A DNA stretch of 64,000 nt from Phocoena phocoena (lineage: Eukaryota > Chordata > Mammalia > Artiodactyla > Phocoenidae), in contig NC_089230.1 of assembly GCF_963924675.1 (NCBI RefSeq), forward strand, positions 7,007,001 to 7,071,000, in the 5' to 3' direction. Positions 34,670 to 45,210 of the stretch are shown here, piece after piece; the first letter of the stretch is position 1, and each line of letters begins with the position of its first letter. The notes beneath the pieces were generated by a model that worked only from the letters and a program-made list of their open reading frames with translations, did not search any database and was not told where the DNA came from. A program made the translations under genes and the position numbers.

Positions 34670-35342
34670 AAGAAAACTTACCCTATCCCAAAGTCCAGAA
34701 GATAGTTTCCTATTTTGTCTTCAACACGCCTTAGTGTTTTGCCTTTCACATTTAAATCTACAGCGCACCTGGTAATGACTTCTGTGTGTGGTGTGAGGAA
34801 GAGTGAAGTTTTTTTTTTTTTCTGTGTGGCTAATACCTAATTGACTCAGCACTTTTTTATCAATTTTCTTACTCACTATTCTTTCCTAACTGCCCTGTAG
34901 TGCCACCATCATCATAAATCAAGTGCCCATAAATACAGAGGTCTGTTTCTGGACTTCCCGTTCGGTTTCATTGGTCTGTTTTCTGTTCTTGCCCTGCTTT
35001 CATCAATGTAGCTTTATCATATGCGCCCCAAGCTCTAGGATCTGCACAGTGGGTCCTCCCTCCTGTTCTTTATGGCTCTGCATTTCCATACACGTGTTAG
35101 AAACACCCTCACATCTGCTGACTCTGAATGGATTGCATCAAAACTACAGATCAGGTTATAGAAAATTTACACCTTTATATGAATATTTGAATTTGTGTCT
35201 GTGGTATATTCCTTGATTCATTTAAACCTTCTCTGATTTCTCTTAGTAGAGTTTTATAGTTTCCTGTGTAAAGGTCTTACACATCTTTCATTAGATCCAT
35301 CCTTAATTAAGTATTTGAGTTTTTGGATGCTATTGTAAATAT

Positions 35343-35573
35343 TTTTATTTTATTTATTTTTGTTTATTTATTTATTTATTGCGATATGTGGGCCTCTCAC
35401 TGCTGTGGCCTCTCCCGTTGCGGAGCACAGGCTCCGGACGTGCAGGCTCAGCGGCCATGGCTCACGGGCCCAGCCGCTCCGCGGCATGTGGGATCTTCCC
35501 GGACCGGGGCACAAACACGTGTCCCCTGCATCGGCAGGAGGACTCCCAACCACTGCGCCACCAGGGAAGCCCC
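35343..35573 (-). mobile_element. CHR-type SINE (short, CpG-rich subfamily)
   Basis: The minus-strand head 'gggcttccctggtggcgcag' is followed by 'gtttgtgccccggtccggga' and 'cgctgagcctgcacgtccgg', which mark the cetacean short-form subfamily. No clear TSD was seen. It lies at the end of the L1M remnant. Confidence 0.93.
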
Positions 35574-36983
35574 AGATCCTCCTTTTCATCTCAGCAAATA
35601 ATTGATTTTCAAAGCCTGTGGGATATTTCCCTCCACCTTGTTGTTGGGCCAGCTCAGTTGGGGTCACGGGAAGAGCCACCTCCTATGTAGTGAGCACTTG
35701 AAGTCTGGAGATCAACCCGGAAGAAATGTACGAAGGTAACTGAACACCAGCTCATGGAAAATATGATGTGAGTAAACCACAGCCACAGATTTTAGGAAAG
35801 GGACGTGAGCATGTAGAGACCAGCCCTCCCAATGTATCATATGCCATTCAAAGGTGAAACCCAGCCCTCTGAGGGCAAGGACCAAGTTCTATGACTGCAA
35901 AGTGGGACGACAGAGCACCACTAAGTCAGTCCCGAGAACTCCAGGGCTTGAGGTGCAGGTGCCCAGGGGGCAGACAGTGGAGGATCCGGAATGAGGGGTA
36001 AAGCCGTGCCCCCCCGAGTCAAGAGAACAACCTTCTGAGTAGGATTTGGAAAATGCCGGGGCGAAGCACGGCAGCTAGAGAAAACATCCCACAGGCCCGC
36101 TTCTCAGTGGACAGGCCAGGAAAACACATTTGGTGGCAGCGTAACCAAGGCTACCAGGGAGAGAAACAGCAACATCCAGTGCAGGGTCAGATGCTGCCAG
36201 GACCCGTGTCAGTGTGGGAACGGCCCGGCCACAGCACCGTGCCCGCGCGGTGGGACGAATGCTGCTCAGCGAGCGGCAGGGCGATGTCAGCCGCAGCGGG
36301 ACAGACACGCCAAGGGGGCAGCCCCACGCCCTCATCGCCCTTCCCGGAGGCATGTTTGTTTCTCTTCTGCTACGGCTGCGTCAAGAGCTACCTGCTTGCC
36401 TTTCTCCTCTGGCAAAGGTCCCTGCTCAGCCAGCTGCTCCAGATCTGCCTCTGGTCACTGGCCATGTCCATTGCCCTAGGCCACCAGCTCCTTTGGGAGA
36501 TGTCTGGCTGGCACGCATGTGTCCTGCAGCTTCAACTTGGAGAAAGGCTCATGTCTTCCAGAAGGGCGCGCCCTGGTGTGGGATGAGGGCAGGGCAGGGG
36601 GTCCTTCCGTCTTCCCAATTGTCTTGCTTGGGTCCCACACCCCTGAGCCCTGCAGGTGGAGCAGAGGAGAGGGTGGGCAATCCTTCCCGGGAAAGGCTGC
36701 ACCCCCGCTACCACAAGATTGATCTCCTCAGCCAGGGTCCTGACCCAGATCTGTTTTCTCCAAAAGCCCACACTCCTTCCATGTCAGCACACTCAAAACA
36801 GCGGAAGATTTATTTACTACACGGCAGGAGAGAATGGCAGTTGGCTAATATCTTAAACACCTGACACCATACACGATAGGTGAACTCGAGATAAGCAGTT
36901 AAAGGTAGAATGACAGGACAATGCACGGAAAACAGAATTGAGTGTTGAAGCAGTTGAGATCTAGAAGAAACAATTGACACATT
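35574..36983. other. No gene recognised; CpG-dense patch 36200-36340
   Basis: Long plus frames (36053-36586, 177 codons; 36214-36864, 216 codons) overlap in different frames over a GC-rich block with a local cluster of CpGs at about 36200-36340. Neither has known motifs. A regulatory element or an untranslated exon would fit equally well. Confidence 0.4.
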
Positions 36984-36997
36984 AAAATGTACCTGCA

Positions 36998-37108
36998 GGG
37001 GATTCCCTGGTGACCAGTGGTTAGGACTCCGCTTTCACTGCCGAGGGTCCGGGTTCCATCCCTGGTCGGGGAACTACGATGCCACAAGCCACACGGTATG
37101 GCCCCAAA
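36998..37108 (+). mobile_element. CHR-type SINE (short form)
   Basis: It runs from 'ggggattccctggtgaccag' through 'cactgccgagggtccgggtt' to 'cacggtatggcccc'. The 14-bp TSD aaaatgtacctgca is at 36984-36997 and 37109-37122. Confidence 0.96.
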
Positions 37109-37122
37109 AAAATGTACCTGCA

Positions 37123-37494
37123 AATGATAAATACCAAGACGAAAGCATAAACAGTCGATGCATAAGAAGAGATCTCACACGAGAATACATACAAGTGATA
37201 AGAGTAAATAAAAGCAAACTCTGAAAGAGATTGAACTTTACACGTAACTTACAAAAATTAAAATTGGTATTATTTAAGATTGTGAAACTCACCAAAACTT
37301 TAAGGTATTAATTAATGACAGTGAAAAGCAGCAACAAAGTCGCCCGTGCAGTGCAGGAATGAGTCACAAAATCCTCTTCTTCCGGGACGTTATCTTAGGG
37401 CATCACCCATAAGGGGCAAGCCCTGCTTGTTGTCCTAGTGGCCAGTGGACCTCAGAGGAGAACAGTGTGCTCTGCGGAGCTGGGCACCTCAGTG
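37123..37494. other. No gene recognised; AT-rich unique DNA
   Basis: No recognised repeat or gene. Confidence 0.45.
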
Positions 37495-37640
37495 GAGATT
37501 CCTGGCTCTGTGCTACTTACCGGCTACGTAACCTTGAGGCAGTGACTTAACCCAGCTAAGCTTCAGGCTCTTCGATTAACAAATGGAAGCTAATAGTATC
37601 TGATACAAAGTGCTAAGTGCTCAGTAAGTGGAAGCAGGTG
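37495..37640 (+). mobile_element. MIR SINE
   Basis: 'ggctctgtgctacttaccgg', 'cgtaaccttgaggcagtgac' and 'aagtgctcagtaagtggaag' follow the sense MIR order from tRNA-related part to core. Confidence 0.8.
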
Positions 37641-38054
37641 AAATTGAGGACTGACCCACAGTAGGTGAAAGCAGGAGGCAGGCCACATTCAACAGGAGGA
37701 CAGTTAGGAAAATGATCCTATACTAAGTAGATAGACTACTTGCAATCCATTAAAAAGACAGCTATGAAAATTCTGTTAAGGAAATCTGCTTAGGATGTGT
37801 GAAATAAAAAGACGATGGAATTTTCTACGCTACTAGGATTATAGGCATATACTATGCCTGCCTATGAGCAAAGAGTGGAAAGGAACAGGATAAGGGAAAG
37901 TGAGAGAGGTGATTTCATGGAGAGTTAAAATGTTTTCTTAAATGTATCTGCAATATAGGAAAACCAAGGATGAAAATGTTTCCTGAAAAGAAACTTCTTG
38001 AGTTATAAGAGTGGAAACTGAGAGTCCCACCTGCCCCGTGGGAAAAGGTAACAC
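37641..38054. other. No gene recognised; unique DNA
   Basis: No recognised repeat or gene. Confidence 0.45.
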
Positions 38055-38815
38055 AGAGATGATGTCCACTGATTCAGTTGGTATTTACGGAGCCCTGTGG
38101 CATGTCAGATCTTTGAAAACAAAGATCCTGTCCTCACAAGCTAGTCGGGAATAAACCTATAAAAACAACAACCAATTAGGTGCCATTGTGGCAAGTGCAT
38201 TAACACAAATACGCTCAGACCATTCTTCCTTTTAAAGAATTGAGGGCTTCCTGGAGGAGGTGGTCAGCAAGTCTTAGAGGCTGGGAGAGGTAAGTCAGCT
38301 GATGAGAGGTGAAAAAAGGAAAGAGGCAAGAGATGAGACTGGAGGGAGAGGTAGGGCCAGATCATAAAGGGCATTGCATGTAACCCAAAGGAGTTGAAGT
38401 TTCATACTGCAACAAAAAGTTGAAGAGCGTTTTTTGCAGACAACCAAGAGAAAAGTCATGAGGCCCGGAACAGCAGCAGTGGCAATCAGAGGAGAGGGCT
38501 CTTTATAAATATCTTTGAGAAGAGTATTAACAGGCTGGTGTGGGGAGAAAGAGCTGCAAGAGGAACAGGGAAAAATCAAAGATAACTTTGATGTCAACTC
38601 TCACCAAAACAGGGAACCAGAAACTTGCAGGATAGGATTGCAGAACGTTGGCTAGGTTGGGGCCAAAACTTTTTGGGCTTGTTCAATTTGAGAAGCCTTT
38701 AGGATGTCTCCCTGGAGATATTCATCAGGTAATTAGGTAAACGGATCTGAGGTTTAGGAGAAGGATGTCAACCAAAAATATCTGAAAGTCATCTGTATTT
38801 TAATGAATGGGGTGA
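38055..38815 (-). mobile_element. L2 LINE remnant, about 760 bp
   Basis: Antisense L2 blocks appear in order: 'cttcctggaggaggtggtca', 'ggtagggccagatcataaag', 'ggcattgcatgtaacccaaa', 'gatgtctccctggagatatt' and 'aaatatctgaaagtcatctg'. They span the 3' UTR and the end of the RT region; no intact frame remains. Confidence 0.75.
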
Positions 38816-38854
38816 GGGCAGGAGAAAAGAATGATCATTTTTTTTGGAGGTTCT

Positions 38855-38950
38855 ACACTATTAAGGAGCTTCACATACGCTGTCTCATTTAAATTTCACA
38901 ACCACCCCATGAATTTTATGTAGGAGGAAGCTGAAACTCCAAAACTTTAC
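38855..38950 (-). mobile_element. MIR SINE fragment
   Basis: 'cttcacatacgctgtctcat' and 'tttcacaaccaccccatgaa' then 'gaggaagctgaaactcca' match the antisense MIR core. Confidence 0.7.
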
Positions 38951-39218
38951 ATGAAGAATTAGGACTCTATTGCAAGTAACAAAGACAGCTCAATGAAAGA
39001 TCTGTTGTCAGGATACAGGGGACTCTCATGCACTCAAGGGCAGAGATGAGAGAGGGGAGAATCACATTCTCTTGTTTTTTATTTTGCAAAGCTCCGTTTT
39101 GCAAAGGCTGCCAGGTGAGGAATAAGCAGATTTGAAAGTGGCAAGAGCAGAAACAAGGGGACCTGTGGAGCACATTTTCCTTTCTGTCGCCTCTTGCAAA
39201 TCAGTCATGAAGCTAAGT

Positions 39219-39365
39219 GGGCTCCGGATGTGCAGGCTCAGCGGCCATGGCTCACGGGCCCAGCCACTCCGCAGCATGTGGGATCTTCCCGGACCGGGGC
39301 ACAAACACGTGTCCCCTGCATATCGGCAGGCGGACTCTCAACCACTGCGCCACCAGGGAAGCCCC
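39219..39365 (-). mobile_element. CHR-type SINE lacking its 3' part and tail
   Basis: Only the 5' 147 bases of the short CpG-rich subfamily are present. On the plus strand the element starts abruptly at 'ggctccggatgtgcaggctc', without the expected T-rich tail complement. A clean 11-bp TSD, tgaagctaagt, still flanks it at 39208-39218 and 39366-39376. Confidence 0.95.
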
Positions 39366-39556
39366 TGAAGCTAAGTTTTATTCAACGAGACTTGGCTTTG
39401 GCTTGAAACCGAAATAAAATGAGTGATCATGGAGAAAAGATGTCACCTGCTTTTTGCCAATTTTGGTCTGAAAGTTGCCAAATTCCAAGATTCATTTTCT
39501 TTGGGTAAAGCTGACTATGTATAAACTCAAATGCACAGAGTGTAGACTTTTAATAA

Positions 39557-39668
39557 CTACACTTAGAATAATAAACATGAGTTTAAGTAGAAATCTACAC
39601 TTAGAATAATAAACAAGTTTAAGTAGAAATCTACACTTAGAATAATAAACATGAGTTTAAGTAGAAAT
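39557..39668. repeat. Three-copy 38-bp tandem repeat
   Basis: Copies begin 'ctacacttagaataataaac' at 39557, 39595 and 39631. The middle copy has lost two bases (36 bp). Otherwise they are nearly identical. Confidence 0.93.
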
Positions 39669-39779
39669 TCTCTTTTTAACATTTTTATGCCAATAGATTT
39701 TCTTTCAGACTTGCTTTGCATCTGAAAACTGGAGGAATACAGTGGAAAGAATTCCATAGTAGGAATCATTAAAAACTGT

Positions 39780-39887
39780 GGTTTTGCTTCAGCTCTATTT
39801 CCTGTTTGTTGTGTAACCCAGGACAAGCAGACTCACCCTTCCTGGACTCTGAAGTGTCCTCTGTAAAATGAGAGATGTGGACTCAAG
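39780..39887 (+). mobile_element. MIR SINE fragment
   Basis: 'gttgtgtaacccaggacaag' and 'gaagtgtcctctgtaaaatg' resemble MIR 'gctgtgtgaccttgggcaag...cctcatctgtaaaatg'. Confidence 0.55.
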
Positions 39888-40200
39888 CAAGTACTTCTCA
39901 AACTTTCATGCGCGTGTGAATTTCCTGGGGATGTTGTGAAAATAGTTTGATTCACTAGGTCTGGGGTGGGGCCCAAGACTCTGCATTTCTTTTTTCTTTA
40001 ATTTAAAAATTTTTTTGGTCGTTGCACAGCAATTGGGTTCTTAGTTCCTCGACCAGGGATTGAACCTGCACCCCCTGCGGTGGAAGCATGGAGTCTTAAC
40101 CACTGGACCGCCAGGGAAGTCCCCTCTGCATTTCTAACAATATCCCATCCTCACGGTCCATGATGACACTTTAAGTAGATCAGCCTCCAAGGTGCCACTA
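39888..40200 (+). mobile_element. MER5A-type transposon, split by a SINE
   Basis: The left part is 'acttctcaaactttcatgcg' through 'aggtctggggtggggcccaa'. After the SINE, 'tctgcatttctaacaatatc' continues the MER5A consensus. The right terminus is degraded, so the end is approximate. Confidence 0.75.
39991..40123 (-). mobile_element. CHR-type SINE inserted in MER5A
   Basis: The minus-strand head 'ggacttccctggcggtccag' and a short body are followed by an A-rich tail. An exact 12-bp TSD, ctctgcatttct, derived from MER5A is at 39979-39990 and 40124-40135. Confidence 0.96.
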
Positions 40201-41579
40201 GGCTATAAGCTTGCCAAATAAAGACAAGCATTATGTCAACAATTGAGAACAATAAAGATTTATTTAAAAAACAATGTTTCACATTTCTGTTTATAAGGGT
40301 AATCCATCTTATCAAAACTTAAAAAAAATTACCCAACATATAAAGTACAAGGGCTGAAAGTCATCCAGAGTGAAACACCACCTGAAGTGGTGTGCTTTCT
40401 TCTTACTTGGTTGCAAAGAATGCGAGGGCTAAGTCTCAGTAATCTTTTGTATGACCTTGTCTTTTAAAACCAGATAGTGAAGCTGGAAACTTTTTCCATT
40501 TGTTGCCCATCAGTCGGGCATTAATTGATTTGAATTCAGTTCCTCCTGTTGGGGTAGATTTCCTCCTGCATTATATGATTTCCAGTTGCTCAGTGCCTGG
40601 ATGCAAGAGGAGGGAATGAATGACTTTCCAGGGTCATCTTTGCCAGTCTGAATGAACCTGGAGTGGTCTAGAAGAGAAAGGAGCTGAGTGAACACTGAGA
40701 ACAATTTGTAAGAGGTTTAAAGAAAAATTCTGAGTTAAGATGTGTTGAGAGCTGATCAAGGGACATTAATGTTTGGGGAATGACTTATTGTAATCATTAT
40801 TGATCAAGGAGGAATCTTGCCTGATTCCTCTGTATTTTCCTCAATGACAGGTAATGTTAAAGCTATTTGAAAGTACTTAAAATGATTGCAATAATAACAA
40901 TAATAGCCATAAGAGATTACTGGTCGTTAAAAACATGTATGTGACACATTTGTAAGGCTCTGTTAGAAATGATTGAAATATACAACTATTAAACATAAGA
41001 TGAAACACTCCAAATATCAAATTGAATTTATTATTTACACTTTTTCTTTGTCACCTCAAAGCAGTAACAATTCCAAATTTAGCATACAATGAGGTTATTA
41101 TAATTACAAGTCTGTGACATGTTTATATTTTATAACGAGGAAAATTTCAAACTGTGTATATAGATTTATATAGATGTATCTATATTCATGTTCATAAAAT
41201 AAGCCAAATGAAAAGAAAGCAAAACTATTGTCATTGTGTAGCTAACAATGTGTTAAGAGAAAAGGCTGTTGGAAATAATGTCCCTAATAACTCAACCATC
41301 TAGCATGGCAGCGAAAAACACAGTATGTAAGTTAACATTTTAGATAAATGATACTTACCATTCTAAGTACCAGAATTTAGGTTAAAAGAAACTCTTCTGA
41401 AACACATAGAATTTTACCTTTAATAGAGGATTCTGAAAATATTTCAGTCTTTGGGATTGAACATGTTATAATCTCCATCGATTATTCTTTGCTTCTGTCC
41501 TAAATCACCTAAGACTTTAGAAACCTTGAGTCTTTTGTTTTTTAATCATGGTCATTTTCTTTTATAAAAGTTACAAATA
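40201..41579. other. No gene recognised; AT-rich unique DNA
   Basis: About 1.4 kb of AT-rich sequence without recognised repeats or open frames of note. Confidence 0.5.
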
Positions 41580-41789
41580 GGGCTTCCCTGGTGGCACAGT
41601 GGTTGAGAGTCCGCCTGCCGATGCAGGGGACACGGGTTCGTGCCCCGGTCCGGGAGGATCCCACATGCCGTGGAGTGGCTGGGCCCGTGAGCCATGGCCG
41701 CTGAGCCTGTGCGTCCGGAGCCTGTGCTCCACAACGGGAGAGGCCACAACAGTGAGATGTCCGCGTACCGCAAAAAAAAAAAAAAAAAA
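41580..41789 (+). mobile_element. CHR-type SINE (short, CpG-rich subfamily)
   Basis: 'gggcttccctggtggcacag' heads the element; the body reads 'acgggttcgtgccccggtcc' to 'gtgagatgtccgcgtaccgc', then an A18-type tail. The long tail and intact body suggest a young copy. No clear TSD was identified. Confidence 0.95.
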
Positions 41790-42157
41790 GAGTATGAACA
41801 TTTTAAAAGCTTGTGATATACCTTGTTTAAATTCCAGAAAGAAGGTACCAATTCACTGTCACCAGGAAGAGAGGAGCCAGCCCATCGTACAGCATCCTCT
41901 TCACATTGTACACTATAGTTTTCTGAATGTTTGACAAGCAGACAGGCAAAGAAAGAACATCTCTTCCTTTCTGCTTTTATTTTACGTGAGGTTGCATCCT
42001 TTTTGTTGTTGCTGTTTAGTGGCTATTTGTGTATCCTTTTGATGAGTTACCACTTTACGCCTCTTAGCTCCAGCTGTCAGCGTTTATTTCTTGCTGTCTC
42101 ACCGGTGAATATACTGATCATTCTCATCCCTTTTATAGTTTGCTGTGAATTAAGGAG
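41790..42157. other. No gene recognised; unique DNA
   Basis: No recognised repeat or gene. Confidence 0.45.
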
Positions 42158-42166
42158 CTATGTAGA

Positions 42167-42533
42167 GGGGCTTCCCTGGTGGCGCAGTGGTTAAGAATCC
42201 GCCTGCCAATGCAGGGGACAAGGGTTCGATCCCTGGTCTGGGAAGATCCCACATGCCGCAGAATAACTAAGCCCCTGCACTGTAACTACTGAGCCTGTGC
42301 TCTAGAGCCCGCGAGCCACAACTGCTGAGCCCATGCGCCACAACTACTGAAGCCCGTGCACTTAGAGCCTGTGCTCTGCAACAAGAGAAGCCACCGCAAT
42401 GAGAAGCCCACGCACTGCAACGAAGAGTAGCCCCTGCTCACTGCAAGTAGAGAAAGCCCGTGCACAGCAACGAAGGCACAACGCAGACAAAAATTAATTA
42501 ATTAAATTTATTTACAAAGAAGAAAGAAAGAAA
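42167..42533 (+). mobile_element. Full-length long-form CHR SINE
   Basis: This is the most complete sense copy. The tRNA-like head carries a Pol III A-box (TGGCGCAGTGG, 42180-42190) and B-box (GGTTCGATCCC, 42223-42233). The long body ends in a TTAA/AAAT-rich tail. The TSD ctatgtaga is at 42158-42166 and 42534-42542. Confidence 0.97.
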
Positions 42534-42629
42534 CTATGTAGACATACACCCCTACTTCCCTTTTCCCATTCTTTGGCTCATCTCTGAACCTTGTACAGAC
42601 TTCAATTACTGCCTTCATATCTTAATTGC

Positions 42630-42756
42630 TTACAGGCCTCTTTCTTTCCTAAGACTCTGAGGCCTTTGGGGCAAGGTCCGTGTCTTACTTGTGTTTTTGT
42701 ATCTTCAGCAACCAGCACAGATACTCAATACCTATTTGTTGAACTGAATGGTTAGA
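42630..42756 (+). mobile_element. L2 LINE 3' end
   Basis: 'tttggggcaaggtccgtgtc', 'ttgtatcttcagcaaccagc' and 'acctatttgttgaactgaat' are the sense L2 3' terminal blocks. Confidence 0.75.
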
Positions 42757-43029
42757 TTTTGATCTGGAAATTTTCACAGTTCCTTGTTTAGATAGAAAGA
42801 GCTAAATCAGGATATCTAAAATAAAGGAGAGATTCTATATGGGACTGAGTAAAGTGCATAGGGTTTAATTCTCGAAGGTTGTATTTCCACTTTAAATTTT
42901 TAGAAGTAGTGTTTTTTCCTCCCATATTTCTCAGCTATATTTCTAAGGTAATTGAGACTGTGAGTAACATCATCTAAATAGGCAAAGTGTTACTGTAGCA
43001 AAAATAAGCATAATAATAATAATCTCAAA

Positions 43030-43683
43030 AGGGAAGCCTCTGGCACCGCTGGTGGGAATGTAAATGGACGCAGCCACCATGGAGGACAGTAAGGAGGTTC
43101 CTTAAAGAACTAACAGTAGAACTACCACACGACCCAGCAATCCCACTACTGGGCGTATACCCTGAGAAAACCAGAATTCAAGAGGACACACACACCCCAT
43201 TGTTCATTGCAGCACTATTTACAATAGCCAGGACATGGAAGCAACCTAAATGCCCACTGACAGACGAATGGATAAAGAAGATGTGGTACATGTATACAAT
43301 GGAATACTACTCAGCCATAAAAAGGAACGAAATTGGGTCATTTGTAGAGACGTGGATGGACCTAGAGACTGTCATACCGAGTGAGGTAAGTCAGAAAGAG
43401 AAAAACAAATACATATATTAACACATATATGTGGAATCTAGAAAAATGATACAGATGAACTGGTTTGCAAGGCAGAAATAGACACAGATGTAGAGAACAA
43501 ACTTATGGATACCAAAGGGGGAAAGCCGAGTGGGGGGTGGTGGAGGTGGGATGAATTGGGAGATTGGGATTGACATGTATATACTGATGTGCATAAAATG
43601 CATAACTAATAAGAAACTGCTGTATAAAAAAATAAATAAAATTCAAAAAAAGAAACTGATGTATAAAATAATTAAATTAAATT
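43030..43683 (+). mobile_element. Relatively young 5'-truncated L1
   Basis: L1 ORF2 text starts around 'ctctggcaccgctggtggga' and continues through the ORF2 stop into the 3' UTR ('gggattgacatgtatatact', 'aagaaactgctgtataaaaa'). The last ~38 bases are duplicated in tandem (agaaactg at 43612 and 43651). The near-consensus text suggests a later insertion than the L1M copies. Confidence 0.93.
43200..43421 (+). pseudogene. L1 ORF2 C-terminal fragment
   Basis: Seventy-three codons stay open to the natural ORF2 stop and include the conserved TMEYYSAIKRNEI and WMDLETVIPSEVSQ motifs of the ORF2p C-terminus. The frame does not begin at a true start codon (the first codon is TTG). The endonuclease and reverse transcriptase are absent, so it is not functional. 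Confidence 0.92.
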
Positions 43684-44600
43684 AGAAAATAATAATGACA
43701 ATCTTAATGGAATAGACATATAATAGTATTATGATCAGAATAAGACTTGCAAATGTTAGAAATTTTTATTTCATATTGTTTCTGTTGAAATCAGTGGCTC
43801 TACTTGTAGTAAATGTAGCACAAATTTATGCAATTTGTAGATTTTGAAATTAATCCCCATTCAAAATTCAACTATGAAAAAGCATCAGTCTAACTCTACT
43901 TTAGAAGTGCTTTGAAAAACTGGAAACAAATGAATTTTAAAACATAATTTGAAAAGTTACGAGAACTCAAAAATTGCATTGGCTGCAAGAACTTCTTACA
44001 AACATCATTTATAAACATGTTTACATGGTCAAATTTATTTTCCCATGAATATTAAAATAAACCATTGCCACAAATGGGTTTTCTGTTCTGGTCCTTTTTT
44101 ATGCTTTAGATGTCCTTCAACCCCATTCATGCTTTTCCCTCTCTCCATCACAGACTATCAAAACGCCGCACACCCTATAGGACCCAGTCCAAACCATGTT
44201 TGCTGAATTCTGAATGCCTTTTTTTCGCTCATCATAACCCAGTAGAGCTCTTTCCATCCTTCTATTTTCTCATGGCACGCTGTTTTTAGCACTTTTGTAG
44301 CTCTTAGTAATTCTGCAATATGGTCTAGTTATTTGTGAACATTAATTTTTTTCCCCTGTGGATTGTAAACATCTAAAGAACGGCGGTGAGCACAGGAGTC
44401 ATATGTTAATACTCAAATATTATTTGTGGCAATGGCTCTAATAAAGAACATTTGAAGGGCATACATCTTAACTGTTCGGAGGTTGAAAGTGTTTTTTAGA
44501 AATGTTGGAGACCTGGCATTTCTGGAGGTTCAACAGCCCGCCCTCTTTTAAAATTATGAGGACTCTATTTTATTATAAAGATCTGCCCAGACCCTCTCTA
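43684..44600. other. No gene recognised; AT-rich unique DNA
   Basis: No recognised repeat. This stretch borders the GC-rich candidate promoter region. Confidence 0.45.
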
Positions 44601-44619
44601 ACACTGCGCGTGAATGCCA

Positions 44620-44657
44620 CGTGCATGTGCTTGCGTGCGCGCGCGCGCGCGCGCACG
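44620..44657. repeat. Alternating purine-pyrimidine (GC)n tract
   Basis: A continuous run of alternating bases contains about eleven GC units at 44635-44655. Such tracts are the classical substrate for left-handed Z-DNA. Confidence 0.92.
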
Positions 44658-45159
44658 GGGAATCCACCCGGTAGCTGCTTTGCGGGGAGAAAAATCCATC
44701 GACCTCCAAGCCTCTGTTTCCCAGTTCTTATCATCTCAGATCGCTGGAATTTTCAGTAGTATTTTGTCGAAGGTGCTTTGGGGCTCTTCCGAGTGGAATG
44801 CAATCTCCTTCTCGCACCGCGTACCAGTGAGAGGTGAGGGGGGATTGCAGAGTGCGGGTATTTTACCAAACAAAATATGAGCCAGTTTAGGGCAATTTCC
44901 AGGTCTCAGCACAGACGGGGCTGGATCCGTCCGAGCTGAGGTTGGAGGAGCCATGTCGGCATAGGGATGCAACAGGATTCGGGAGGCGCGGCCGAAAAAG
45001 AAAGGCCACCTAGCGGGCTTTGTTTCCGATTCTGGCAGGTTCTCCGGCCAGAGATTTCAGACGTGAAGCCAGCTGAAGCACTTCCTTACACTAATTGGAA
45101 GGGGAGGGGGAGGGACTCATGTTACACCAGCTCGTATCTCCCTCCCCATAACTGCTAAA

Positions 45160-45210
45160 TTGTAGCTTTAAAAGGAAGTGACATGGGGTGGGGAGAGACG
45201 TCAGCTGAGG
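45160..45210 (+). promoter_or_regulatory. Candidate TATA-like core promoter
   Basis: TTTAAAAGG (45167-45175) overlaps an ETS-like AGGAAGTG (45173-45180). It is followed at typical start-site distance by AGACGTCA (45196-45203), a near-CRE, and a CAGCTG E-box (45202-45207). Downstream, good splice donors GAG|GTATGT (45383/45384) and TAG|GTAAGA (45508/45509) could end a first exon. The motifs are seen; transcription is inferred. Confidence 0.35.

Larger units (their letters stand above)
33225..35342 (-). mobile_element. Ancient L1M, antisense, carrying two later insertions
   Basis: Antisense L1 3' UTR and ORF2 text is collinear: 'gatggaatcacggagtaggt', 'ttgaactttc'-type text, 'gggtagaattgctggatcgt', 'cattctgatgggtgtgtact', 'tgacttctgtgtgtggtgtg' and 'ggtcttacacatctttcatt'. 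A SINE (34064-34424) and a tiny L1 (34556-34669) interrupt it. No frame is intact. Confidence 0.85.

Noticed and set aside
35323..35690. Overlapping ORFs on both strands (81-103 codons)
   Set aside because: All are translations of a CHR SINE. The same peptides recur at 39.2, 41.6 and 47.7 kb.
39557..39668. Array of regulatory or CRISPR-type repeats
   Set aside because: Only three head-to-tail copies with no spacers; a simple tandem expansion.
42180..42233. tRNA gene-like A-box and B-box
   Set aside because: They belong to the tRNA-derived head of a SINE, which lacks a cloverleaf-forming 3' half; not a tRNA gene.
43200..43421. 73-codon ORF as a small gene
   Set aside because: It is the C-terminal end of L1 ORF2 in a 5'-truncated copy, starting at TTG.
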